A stretch of 64,000 bases of DNA from Primulina eburnea (taxonomy: Eukaryota > Streptophyta > Magnoliopsida > Lamiales > Gesneriaceae): contig NC_133106.1 in the NCBI RefSeq assembly GCF_022965805.1, positions 31,175,913 through 31,239,912 on the forward strand, read 5' to 3'. Made by a program: the position numbers and the translations under genes. Shown here in pieces: positions 21,519 through 33,983 of this stretch. Within the stretch, counting starts at the first letter, position 1, and each line of letters begins with the position of its first letter. The notes under the pieces are model-generated. The model was given only the letters and a program-made list of their open reading frames with translations. It searched no databases and was not told where the DNA came from.

Positions 21519-23179
21519 ACGTGAGAATCTTAAATTTTTGGGTATGTAATTATTTGGTTAAATATAGACATGTATAATAATTTATTTCCAAGTTTTGATA
21601 TTATTGTAAAAATAATAAATTCGAAAATATTAAATAATACATTCTATTTGAAATTCCAAGTCAATAAATACATGGAATTCGAAATTCAGTGCAAGATACA
21701 CGATAAATTACGGCTGAATATCTATCTAGTTGGAAGGAAATATTAAATACATGACATATTTTCTCAGCAAGAAAACATCTCAATATTTATGAAAAAAATT
21801 ATATCGAAATTATAGAAGATTATCTCCAAATTAGGTAAGGATATAAATCGAATTACGGTAAGATTTTTACCACCCTTATATAAATAAGAGAAGATTTCAT
21901 TCAAAATTTACACCTCAATTTTCGAGTTTTCTCGCTATAATTTCGAAATTTTCTCTCCAAAATTTTGCTGGAGTCATCAAAGTTCTGTCCAATTTCAGAA
22001 AATGATTTCTCTCGCTCAAATATTCAGAATCCGATCTCCAATATTCAAAATATACTTTAATATGTTTTTATCCAAATTTCAGCCAAATCCAACAATTAGT
22101 TTTTCGTTTATAGCTTTGCAAGAAAACTGCTTAGATTTTAAGCGGGAACAGCATACCTACGGTATTTTTGTCCAGAAGCAGGTAAAAAGGACTTCAAAAC
22201 TTGATCTCCATCGTTCATTTTTTATTTGACGTACTTGTAAATGTATTGTAAAATTTAAGCCTGATCCAATGGTTCAATAAGGCGGAAGGAAATTTATAAG
22301 GCGGCTAATTTTCGGTAGATGTGCTATTGCATTTTCGAAGTATCGGTTGCATGATTATTCTATGGTTTTCGATTTTTTCGTGTTTTCTTCCAGTTTAAAG
22401 TAAATGGATTTTTGATATATTATAATTTGCACACTTGTCTTTCGTAAGTGAGATTGTTTTAAAATATATTGTGTATGAACTATTTCGTTTTTGAAAGTTT
22501 CGGTTGATCACCGTTATTCTGTTTCTACCCCTTCTTGATACAATTATCGTATTTATATATTTTGACATTGTGATGATTCAACTGGACATGAGTGGGAATC
22601 TCATTATGCATGATATGTTTATGACCTTTACATGGTGAGATTACCGTTATATGACCTCGGCCCCTTAAAGTAATAAAAATTAGGGACTGATATCATGTAA
22701 ACCATGGAAAATAGAGGAATCAAATTGCCTTAGGCCAAAATTATGTCAATGGTTAAGATAATGAAATGTTATGAGAATCATGTTATGCATTATATGATAT
22801 GTGGTTTTCGAAATTCATTTGTATTTATTATGTATGTGCTCGAACGGTCCCCGCTTATTGAGTGACGACCATATCACGTACCCTTACTCTACCCTTCCCA
22901 GATAAATCAGAAGAGAAAACCGAGGAAGATGAACAAGACTAATTATGAGGCTGATAATAAGAAGAATCAAGAAATTTATTTTAGTTATCGCTTAGTAAGT
23001 TGTAAACGCTTCCGTTTATTTTTATCATTTTAAGAATCTAAGTTGTAAAGACAATCTTATGATTGATTATGTGTAATAAATTGGTTTTTGATTTATATTA
23101 TACTACGAGACTTGTTGTTTTCAATTGTATGATTGTAAAGCAATACCGATGTTGACTAACCCCAGTCCTGGGGCGTGAC
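21519..23179 (-). mobile_element. probable second solo LTR of the TGTCACGCC family (minus)
   Basis: On the minus strand this begins TGTCACGCCCCAGGACTGGG and contains GTCACTCAATAAGCGGGG, matching GTCACTCAGTAAGCAGGGG in the 19018 element. The far end is placed at GTGAGAATC (about 21519) by analogy with GGTTCTCACA, and GTAGA/GTATA could be a worn 5 bp duplication. The near end is sound, the far end uncertain. The small frame at 22002-22229 inside it has no recognised domain. Confidence 0.5.
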
Positions 23180-23312
23180 AGTATATATTTTTGCACGTGT
23201 GAAAAATACTTAAATATTATCCTTAATAATAATAAAACTAAGTTGCGATTCAAAAAAAAATATAAATTAGTTCTCAAACTTCGAATAAAAATATATAGGG
23301 TTAGAACTAGAA

Positions 23313-23482
23313 TACAAAAACTCTCGTGCGATGGTTCCACGAATCAATTTCGTTAGACAGATTTCCTATTTTGGGTCAACCTTGAAAAAAATTAATTTTC
23401 ATGCAAAAAATATTACTTTTTACTGTAAACATCGATAAAGTAGACCCATCTGACGAAAAAATATCCGTTAAAACCATATAAT
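23313..23482 (+). mobile_element. MITE-A copy 9, diverged
   Basis: Recognisable series ACAAAAACTCTCGTGCGATGG, TTAGACAGATTTCCTATTTT, ATATTACTTTTTACTGTAAA, ACCCATCTGACG. An old copy with many substitutions and no clear flanking duplication. Confidence 0.65.
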
Positions 23483-24318
23483 AAAAGACATACACAAACT
23501 AAAATTAATAAATTGCATGATCCCGTAGATTGTTATCAATCCAGCTGCCAAGCAAACATCCAAGTTGTGAACAAACTAACCGGTGAGACATAAATTGTTT
23601 CATTGAATTATTCTGGTTTTTTAAATGTAATTTTGACCAAAATAATCTTTCACCATGTTTTGGTCAAATTTATCATAAAAAAATCAGGTCTAAAATCATT
23701 AGTGCCCTCATGATCAAATTATTGAATATTTATATTTCCTATACCATTCAATATCGACGAATTTCTTCACTTAAAGAATTTTTTTTGTTACTTCTTCTCT
23801 AAGATTAACATGTACTTATATAAATAATTGTCAAATTTAGTACTGATAATTTTTTTATTTATATTAAAATGGAATAACATATAAAATTGTTAAATCTTTA
23901 AAGTGTTTTTGCCCTTTATGTGTAAACAGGTACAATATTTAATGGCGAATATGGCGACCAAAACCTAAAACAAAAGATTTCACGGAAGCTTTTCGCCATC
24001 AATTCCAACAAGAAAATATTTAAATGTGATTGTAAAATCCGGATATCATGAGATTTTCAGGTGGCGTGGCATCGCAATCTCTACTAATTTATTAACTCAT
24101 CTTCCAACTTGCAAGAATAATTAATTTAAACCTACGGAGTTGGGAAAAAGTGTCCTTTCGTTAGGCAAACTCGTGTAAAATATTTTTATGAGATCAAGCC
24201 TATAAAAATATATTTTTTAAAATTCGTTGCCAACAAGTCACTCGCTAGAAAAAGTTGGATTGGACGACGATAACCTGTGACTAGGTGAAAGGTACCCGAC
24301 GGCCAACCACTATATTTA
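23483..24318. other. non-coding interval
   Basis: No coding frame or repeat boundary identified. Confidence 0.5.
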
Positions 24319-24326
24319 ATATTATA

Positions 24327-24377
<51 letters not shown>
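24319..24377. repeat. (TA)n-rich microsatellite
   Basis: About 55 bp of TA dinucleotides, with one TGTA interruption near its start. Confidence 0.85.
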
Positions 24378-24382
<5 letters not shown>

Positions 24383-25069
24383 CATCGATCGAAGAGTTAT
24401 ATTTCTATCCATTACTTATGTGACATTAACCTATTTTTGACGTAATAAATAACAAAAATTGTGCATATACTATGTGAGTGTCATCTCAATAGTAGATACA
24501 GAGTTGGACTTTGTCGATGATGAACAACATATCAAAATTGTGAATCGTTGATCAATTCCATCCAACAAATTTAATGTGAGTTTTCCAGTTTTCCCTCTTA
24601 ATAATAATAATAAGAATAATAATAATCGTAATATTGTCATTGCTTTAACCGATTAACTGAATCTCGAGGTTGTGATAAGCAGCGATCTTAGAAGATAATA
24701 TATAATAATGATATTGATTATCCTGATCTCCATGTTGTAAAGCTAAAAGGAGAGAAGATAATAGGTTCATTGAGATTTCGATTTGTAATTTTCCACTTCC
24801 AAAACCTCACGTTTTCAAGGTCAAGATAATCACCAAATAAGGCCCTACCACTAGATTTACCTTTCCTTTTATTTCTTGCATGTCATCATAAAAAAAGGAT
24901 CGGAAATAGAATTTGATTTTGTTCCTTTGTTTTTAAGGTTAGCTAGACAGATGTCTATGCTTCCACTAAAGTGTACGTCATTTATACATTTTTTGTTTGA
25001 TTTCCAACTTTGCACATATTTTAAGTATTATGGGCTCGAGCTAGTTCTATCACAAAGCAAAAGGATATA
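24378..25069. other. non-coding interval
   Basis: Includes a short (AAT)n run near 24600-24626. The 64-codon frame at 24876-25070 shows no domain. Confidence 0.45.
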
Positions 25070-25435
25070 GCGGAGCAAATGAGTTGAGTCGAGCTTGAGT
25101 ATTATTTAAATTTTATGGTCTCAAACTCGATCGAATATTCATTTAATTCAAGCTCGAGCTCGAATCGTGACAACATCAAATTACTCGAGCTCGAAAGTTT
25201 TATAACATAAATTTAGGGTTTACAATTTGTTTTTATATGGAAACATATATTCTTACATTATATATCATATAAAAAAATTAATATATAATTGATAAAATAG
25301 CTCGCGAGCTATTCGAACTAGAAAAGTTATAAAAACTCGAACTCGACTTGTGCGAAGAGTCGACCTATTCGAACTCGAATAAAACTCGATTCGAGTTTTG
25401 AATGAATGACTTGACTTACTTATGCCCCTGGACAC
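25070..25435. repeat. TCGAGCTCGA-rich degenerate repeat
   Basis: Clusters of AGCTCGAGCTCGAAT and CTCGAACTCGAC words like those at 4018-4524, probably a worn copy of a related non-autonomous element. The opposing frames at 25265-25643 are shadows of this repeat and its flank. Confidence 0.4.
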
Positions 25436-26593
25436 ATACATGATAGTTATTAATTGTACAATTCTGGTACGATCCATTATAAAGCAATGTGAGGTAAAAA
25501 CATACCAAACTAGAGAAATTGTTACACAAACTGAAATAAAATTGTTGAAACTCGACTCTACAATTTGCCATAATTCCAAGAATCCATTACGAAGTTACAA
25601 ATTACAACATGATCAATTCCACATGTTATTAAAATTCAACTAATCATAATTAATAGTGGAAAGCATGTGAGACAATTTTTATAATGTCGCCTGATTATCC
25701 AAATTAAATATAAAATTGGTTGGGTACAAAAATTCAGAAGACAGTTGATAATATATATATATATATATATAGAATAATAACATAAAATAATAATTAATGG
25801 TCTTGTCGACCGATCGTACGTTACATGCATGTGACGAAACCCAACAAGTTAACGCGTTCCCACCTGTAAGGAGTTCCACCGCCACACCAAGGACAGCTTC
25901 TCCGTATCACTACGCACACATTTGGTACCGTACCTTTTCTCTACGTAACATTTTTCAAAAATAATATCATTTATTGATCGCAAAACTAACTCCGATCCGG
26001 TCCCGACCCGACATCATCAGTTATTACACTATTTGATTTGTTTATCATTATAATAATTCGATTCTCATATACTCACACATATATATCCAGATCACGTCTC
26101 ATTTAAAACTTAAGATTTTGATATCAGATGGAAGTCGAAGTCGATACATACACATGTATATAGAAATGCTGATTAATTCTATATTGAATTAAAACTATAT
26201 ATTTGACATGAATTACGGAGTTGTAACATGGGACCTTGAGAGTAGCAGCTAGCTAGGTAGGACGATCCGTACGGAATCCCGATATTATTATAATAATTAT
26301 TATTATATCCTTCCCATGTTACTCAACATTATTATTATTATTATTATGTGATAAATATTGAGTTAGCAGATTTATGAGAATAAAGGCTATTCTATAGAAG
26401 ATGCCGTAGCCCACAGATTGTACGTGTTTGCGACTTCTTCTTTGATAATTAAAATTATCAAACAATATTGGTCAAAAGTTTCGATAAGATAAGAGGAAAA
26501 TATCTTTTACGAAAGTAGAGAGTATTGATGACTAGGTATTGTATGATAAAAGTATTTGGTATATCACGGACTCAATTTGTATGAAATATCTAT
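25436..26593. other. non-coding interval
   Basis: TA run at 25750-25771 and ATT-rich stretches near 26285-26345; no gene. Confidence 0.45.
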
Positions 26594-26602
26594 TAAAATT
26601 GG

Positions 26603-26780
26603 GACAAAAATTTTTGTGAAACGGTCTTACGGGTCCTATTTTGTGAGACAGATCTTTTATTTGAGTAATCCATGGAATTTTTTTTTTATGTTAAGAGTAT
26701 TATTTTTTATTGTGATTATCGGTATGGTTGACCCGTCTCACAGATAAAATTCGTGAGATCATCTCACAAGAGACCTACTC
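26603..26780 (+). mobile_element. MITE-A copy 10 with perfect 9 bp target duplication
   Basis: Starts GACAAAAATTTTTGTGAAACG and ends ATCTCACAAGAGACCTACTC. TAAAATTGG at 26594-26602 is repeated exactly at 26781-26789. Confidence 0.9.
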
Positions 26781-26789
26781 TAAAATTGG

Positions 26790-27489
26790 AATAAAAGATG
26801 GAGGGAAACTCAAGTTTAGTAAAATATATTCCTTAAAATCTTATATATATATACATATGTATGTATATATATATATGTATGTATGTTTTAGTGGTGGAGA
26901 TTGCACATGAGCTAAGTATGCAAAAATTAGACCAAGTCCTTTCTGATTTCAAATGCTCGATTGTTGAGGGTATTGACTAATTTGTCAACATTTATAACAT
27001 AGTGGGGTGGGTTCAACAAGTGGTAGGAAGATATATAGACAGAGTCATCCCTTCAAACATATATGTTGGTTTATATTTGTTAACAATTTCAAAATATCCA
27101 CATTAAAATTTTATGAAATCGTGAAGGGTTCGATGGAAATATACATGCATTTTATGGGATAAATAAATTATTTATGGAACCAGATGTGCTAAACTGAATC
27201 CAGCCAATAAAACAAACAAAATATGGAGATGACCAATCAAATCAAGACAGGTAGGACTTGGTGAAGAAAATTCTTGTTGGATGAGTTTCTCGCGTCTCTT
27301 TCCTTTCAAGTCTATCCAGTTATCCTTTTCATTAACATTGGCCCATACACCCCCATACTAGTGGAAGCACATAATTGTTACTCCCCAATCCCCCATCCAT
27401 TATTAGCCCCTTTTTCTTTTATTTTGCATTCATTGTTTTCCAGATAAACATCTCCACACAAACCATATAATAATATTCATACATACAAT
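26790..27489. other. non-coding interval
   Basis: TATG/TATA short tandem run near 26844-26886; no gene recognised. Confidence 0.45.
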
Positions 27490-27616
27490 GTGTTTGAATT
27501 GGTTGAGTATATGAGTGTCTGAACAATAGTTGTGAGTTTGATTTCTCTTGTCAATACCTTTTTTGGATGAATATGTTGCACAAGACATATATCTTATTCT
27601 AATACAATATTCAAAA
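27490..27616 (+). mobile_element. tRNA-derived SINE, copy 2
   Basis: Head GTGTTTGAATTGGTTGAGTA with box B-like TGAGTTTGATTTCTC, and tail ATGTTGCACAAGAC and CTAATACAATATTC. Colinear with the SINE at 20352-20500 but more diverged. Confidence 0.55.
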
Positions 27617-28332
27617 TCCTACGCTCTTAATTCCTCACAAATGTTAATTAAAAGGTGTGGAAATCCATTCTTAAAATATGAATATTACACATTGGTCAAC
27701 AAATGCAAGTTACAGTAATAAAAATATAATTTGTCCTTTATAGGTAATTTATATGGTGCATGAATAGTAAGTAACTCACAAAAAAATGTAAATCTACATG
27801 TGTGTAAACATAGATGGGGTGATCATGCTAAATGTCAGCAGCAGCAGCAAAACCCAGGGGGGGATGAACTTACTTAAACAGGTCCACGCTTGATGCATGT
27901 GAATCCCGCCAACTTGCTCTCGTTATCTTCTTTACCCCACCTCAATGCGTAGCCTACACAACTCCGGCACTTGTATTTTATTTCGTACATATACGTATAC
28001 ATCATTTATACATAGATTTAGATATTTAATGGAGTTTACACATATCGAAGAACTTGAAATTTATATAAAATATATAATAAAATACTTAACAAAATTAAAG
28101 ATCATTTGAATTGGTGAGACCCCATCTTCCTCGCCATCTCTAGGGTTGACCCACTCCAGATAAAAATAATAAAAGATGATGTACGATATTATTGCAACTA
28201 TTTCATGTTGTTATATATATATATATATATATATCCACCCTTCTTCCCAAGTCCAACAACTCATTTCATAATTCACTCGTTGTCTTTAGAGAATACATAA
28301 TTTGCTCTCTTTTCTACGAACATATAAATAAA
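27617..28332 (+). other. upstream region of the RAV gene
   Basis: No gene. A TA run at about 28212-28234 lies 100 bp before the RAV start codon and may serve as, or hide, its TATA element. The 5' leader probably lies in 28240-28332. Confidence 0.35.
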
Positions 28333-29418
28333 ATGGATGCGAGCTCAGCAGATGAAAGCATGAGTGACTCAACATCAGTCAAACCGCCGCCTACCACGTC
28401 ACCGGCAGCCGTGACCAAGTCTCCGGAGACTCTGTGCCTTGTCGGCAGCGGAGCTAGCGTCATCATCGATTCGGAGAACGGGATCGAAGCGGAGTCCAGG
28501 AAGCTGCCTTCATCAAGATTCAAAGGCGTGGTGCCGCAGCCTAATGGAAGGTGGGGTGCGCAAATCTACGAGAAGCATCAGAGGGTCTGGTTAGGTACTT
28601 TCAATGAAGAGGAAGAAGCTGCCAGAACTTATGACACTGCGGCGCAGCGGTTCCGTGGCCGCGATGCTGTCACTAACTTTAAGCCGTTGTCGGAGACTGA
28701 AGATGACCGGGTCGAAGCGGCTTTCCTGGATTCTCATTCGAAAGCTGAGATCGTGGACATGCTGAGGAAACATACTTACATTGATGAGCTCGAGCAGAGC
28801 AGGAAAAACCATGGCGTCAATGGCGGATGTATCGGCAAGAAAGATGGGACTTTTGGTTTCATCAACGGCGGAGATGCGGCGGCGAAGGACCGGGAACAGC
28901 TGTTCGAAAAGGCGGTTACGCCCAGCGACGTTGGAAAGCTTAACAGATTGGTTATTCCGAAACAACACGCGGAAAAACACTTCCCTTTACAAAGCGGAAA
29001 CAACACAAAAGGGGTGCTGTTAAATTTCGAGGATATGTGCGGGAAGGTGTGGAGATTTCGATATTCTTATTGGAATAGCAGCCAAAGCTATGTGTTAACA
29101 AAGGGTTGGAGTAGGTTTGTGAAGGAGAAGAATCTTCGGGCCGGCGACATTGTTAGTTTCCTCAGATCAACCGGCCCGGATAAGCAGCTGTACATAGATT
29201 GGACCTCGAGAAACAATGGATCAATAGTGGGGTTGGGCCTGGTCCAGCCCGGTCAGATAATTCGGCTGTTTGGAGTGAACATATTTGAGGCACCGACTAG
29301 GGTTCATGCTGCTGCAGCCATTGAAGATAATGGTAGCTGCAGTGGGAAAAGGATGAGAGAAATCGAGCTTCTGGGATTGGACTTTAGAAAGAAACAAAGG
29401 GTTATTGATGTTTTGTGA
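28333..29418 (+). CDS. RAV/TEMPRANILLO-type AP2-B3 transcription repressor, 361 aa
   Basis: RAV proteins bind bipartite DNA sites (CAACA through AP2, CACCTG through B3) in the nucleus; TEM1/TEM2 repress FT and gibberellin genes, and RAV1 slows growth. The AP2 domain spans residues 62-117 ([37 protein letters not shown]). The B3 domain spans 190-294 ([40 protein letters not shown]). RLFGVNI at 311-317 is the family's repression motif. A basic C-terminus (KRMRE, FRKKQR) may aid nuclear import. Intronless, as RAV genes usually are. ATG at 28333 is chosen because MDASS-type starts are usual; the in-frame ATG at 28192 would add residues translated from a TA repeat. The gene is clearly GC-richer than its surroundings. 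Whether RAV1 or TEM ortholog is open. Confidence 0.95.
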   Translation: MDASSADESMSDSTSVKPPPTTSPAAVTKSPETLCLVGSGASVIIDSENGIEAESRKLPSSRFKGVVPQPNGRWGAQIYEKHQRVWLGTFNEEEEAARTYDTAAQRFRGRDAVTNFKPLSETEDDRVEAAFLDSHSKAEIVDMLRKHTYIDELEQSRKNHGVNGGCIGKKDGTFGFINGGDAAAKDREQLFEKAVTPSDVGKLNRLVIPKQHAEKHFPLQSGNNTKGVLLNFEDMCGKVWRFRYSYWNSSQSYVLTKGWSRFVKEKNLRAGDIVSFLRSTGPDKQLYIDWTSRNNGSIVGLGLVQPGQIIRLFGVNIFEAPTRVHAAAAIEDNGSCSGKRMREIELLGLDFRKKQRVIDVL

Positions 29419-29617
29419 CAATAATATCATTTAGTTTCGTAATCACTTTTTTTTCTATTTTTCTGAATTTAGTTTTGTTTCGTTTTCTTTCTTTTTCTTT
29501 GTAGTGTCGTTGAAAGTTGCTAAACGTTCTAATTGTATAGTATTTTGACATAAAAAGAGAGGTACATAGGGATGAATTCCATGATTAGAGGTGGAGATAA
29601 TTTGAAATATTAAAAAA

Positions 29618-29799
29618 AAATAGGTCTTTTATGAGATGGTCTCACGAATCTTTATCTGTGAGACAGATCAATCTTACCGATATTCAGAATAAAAAGTAAT
29701 ATTCTTAGTATAAAAAATAATATTTTTCATGGATGATCCAAATAAGAGATTTGTCTCACAAAATACGATTTATGAAACCGTCTCATACAAGTTGTTGCC
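29618..29799 (-). mobile_element. MITE-A copy 11, 200 bp past the RAV stop codon
   Basis: Reverse copy, from TAGGTCTTTTATGAGATGG to GTCTCATACAAGTTGTTGCC. ATTAAAAAA (29609-29617) and ATTACAAAA (29800-29808) fit a 9 bp duplication with one mismatch. It may lie in or just past the RAV 3' untranslated region. Confidence 0.85.
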
Positions 29800-29808
29800 A
29801 TTACAAAA

Positions 29809-31164
<1,356 letters not shown>

Positions 31165-32098
31165 TTTAAGAAAAACTGCAATTTTGATACTATATATTTG
31201 TTTATTTATAATTTTGATATTTTATGTTTTTCAATTTTACTTTTAGTCCTCATGTTTCAACTTTTAGTATGTTTGGTCATTTTTTTATTGGAATTGTTGA
31301 TCTGACACTTCACATAAATGTTTCACCAAACGTTTCACGTCGAAGCCTTGTAGACACAACATATATGTTGCAAATGAACCAAAATCGCAAAAGTAATAAA
31401 GATAACATATCAAAACTGAAATTTGATAAAGTTGTTCATCAATGACGAAAACATCATAAGGACAAATACACATAACTAATATGACAATTTTATTTTTTTT
31501 TAATTTATTCAAGATTATCAATTTTGACGGATGACTTATCTGACACTAAGATTTTAAATTTGAGACGATTCAGATTATCTCTCCCAACTAAAAAAATCAT
31601 GAGATTACTCAAAGAAATTTAAGGAAGCAGTTGTCGTAGAAGCTTTAATGCTGGACCAGAATAATGGAATCATATTCTTGCAACTTGTCACAAATTCAAA
31701 TTACACTAACCGACGTTCAACATGTTTTTTTTTTGCCACTTTTAAGATTAAGTTTTTGCCTGTTATTGTCACTTTACACGAATGATCGACATTACACCGA
31801 ATATCTTAAAGGAGGTGATCACATGAAAGACTTCACATTTGGGAAAATTACAGTTTTGGTCTGTATATTTATTTGTTTGAGATTTTGATCATTTATGAGA
31901 TGTGGTCAAATTCCATTAGTTTATTATCTTTGACTTTTTCGCAATTTTAGTATGTAATGCTACAATAACATTCATGGAAAAAGACTAAAATTGTCAAAAA
32001 TGGGAAGATACCAGGCTAAGACTGAAGTTTGATAAAGTAAAGGATTAAAATCGCAAATAATCAAATACATACTATCAAAAATGCAATTTTCTCTTTCA
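31165..32098. mobile_element. non-autonomous TIR element, ~930 bp
   Basis: The left end AGAAAAACTGCAATTTTGATAC and what follows is matched in inverted form at the right end (reverse complement GAGAAAATTGCATTTTTGATAG). Similarity continues through TATTTGTTTATTT-like sequence for about 50-60 bp. Internal small frames (31224-31888) lack any domain, so it is read as a non-coding DNA transposon. Exact ends and target duplication are unresolved. Confidence 0.55.
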
Positions 32099-32419
32099 AA
32101 TTTGTAAGATGAGTTTTTCGGGGGGTTTTTTTTTTGGGTAGGGAGGGTTATTTACACTTGAAGAATTTAAATCATCACACACACAAAAAAAAGGATTTTC
32201 TTCAATTTCTTTAAAATATATATTTAACGTAGAATCAATCGTTACTAAATATTACCTGTAAATGGTACCATATCGTAACAGATGAAAATACTGGCATAAA
32301 TGTTAAAACATAACGTATTTTGTTGATAAATAGTATAATATACAATAAAAAAATGTTAGGAAAATATATTTTGGTGAATAAAAGAAGATATTGTATTATA
32401 TTAAATTTAAGGAGAAATA

Positions 32420-32707
32420 ATTTCTTTGTCCATTAACGTGTTCATTTTTTAGTTCTGATTCATTAAGATTTCAAATTTTGGTTTTCGTTTTCGGCTATCT
32501 CATTCAATTACTGATGTGATACTGAAAAATACTGACATGACATTGAAAAATACTAACATCAAATAAAAAATTTCTGAATGGTCGTATGTCCCTTCACACT
32601 TGGACCAATATAAGCGAAAATTTAAAGTTATTATACACAAACCAAACTTTCACCATGTAAAAAACCAAAAGCCCAAATTAAACAAGTTAATAGACAAAAA
32701 AATCATT
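32420..32707. mobile_element. MITE-like element, ~285 bp
   Basis: The left end TTTGTCCATTAACGTGTTC and the right end read in reverse (TTTGTCTATTAACTTGTTT) form an imperfect terminal inversion. The interior repeats GATACTGAAAAATACTGACAT-like words. No coding capacity. Confidence 0.5.
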
Positions 32708-32995
32708 TTTTTAAATTTAATTTTTTTTGGATAGAAACAGTCCGTGGTCGGATTTAGTTTCTAGCTAAATTTGTACAAACAAAAAACCGAAGAAAAGGCC
32801 GACATGTGATGATCAGGCGCTGGAAATTCAAGAATCAAATATACTTTGATCACTGATGTGTAAAGTTGAATCCTCATCTTTGTAATTTTTTTTAAAAATA
32901 AAGAAATAAATAAATAAAGGAATCCTCTTTTGTGTTCATATATATGGAACAAATTATATTTTAAATTCGCAGAAAACAACCTATGTACCAAGAAG

Positions 32996-33557
32996 TAGGG
33001 GTGTTCATCGGTCGGTTCGGTTCGGTTTTCGATTTTTTATTTCGGTTTTTTCGGTTTTCGGTTTTACAAATATATAATCCGATATCCGAACCATTTTTCT
33101 TCGGTTTGGTTCGGTTTTCTACCGAAATAGTTCGGTTATTTCGATCGGTTATTTCGGTTTTGATACAATTATTTAAATTAATAATGTAAATATATTATAA
33201 AATATAATATGTTATCTTTTTAAATGATTTCTTAGTAAAATATTTAAATATAAAGTACAAATGAATTACATAAACAACAATCAACTAAGTATTATTCAAA
33301 ATAATTCTCCATTCACTAATATTATCTCAATAAAAAATATAAAATAAAAATAACATTATTAATTTAATTAAATTTCGGTTATTTCGGTCGGTTCGGTTTT
33401 GACATTTATAATCCGAAACCGAACCAAATTAATTTCGGTTTTAATATTTATATTTGAATTATAAAATTCGATTTTCGGTTCGATTTAATGTTCGGTTTTA
33501 TCCTCGGTTTTCGGTTCGGTTTAATTTTCGGTTTTATCCGAAGTTTGAACACCCCTA
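32996..33557. mobile_element. hAT-like non-autonomous element, 562 bp
   Basis: The terminal inversion is TAGGGGTGTTCA at the left and TGAACACCCCTA at the right, 12 bp perfect. It is flanked by CCAAGAAG (32988-32995) and CCAAGAAA (33558-33565), an 8 bp duplication with one mismatch, as in hAT elements. The interior is dense in TTCGGTTCGGTTTTCGG. The 68-codon frame at 32983-33189 is a low-complexity product of this repeat. Confidence 0.75.
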
Positions 33558-33983
33558 CCAAGAAATATTAGAATGACATTTGAATATATTATAGTCCCTC
33601 TTAATTTTAAAACTAGAATAAATCAAACTATATTAAACGACAATTTTTTAAAAAAAAACATATAAAAATTATAATAAAGTAGACCAAAATTGATAATTTT
33701 AGTTAAAAATAATGCAGTGTGCGCGGTTTTAAGATTGACCCCCTAATTTTAGCCCACTAAATTAAAGCCCATGGTCCACTTGAATCTAATTGGATTTTGG
33801 TTTTTCTTAAAATTGAGTGCAACAAATGTTTACGGGCCCAGGCATTTGGTTGGACCAAACATGGCATGGGCCATATTAAATAACCCGTTCTTGAACCAAA
33901 CGGTCCCTTATCAATCTTGGCCGTTAATGCAATCGCAAACCAGTAGACAGTGGTCTACCTTTTCCGTCTGAATTGAAGTAAGA

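Noticed and set aside
28192..28332. Upstream in-frame extension of the RAV protein
   Set aside because: It translates a TA repeat and leader; the ATG at 28333 gives the usual RAV N-terminus.
28314..29430. Several 69-129 codon frames on both strands within the RAV gene
   Set aside because: Shadows of a GC-rich coding exon.
33771..33971. Frame just upstream of MAP1B in the same register
   Set aside because: It ends with a TGA at 33969-33971, before the MAP1B start, and shows no domain.
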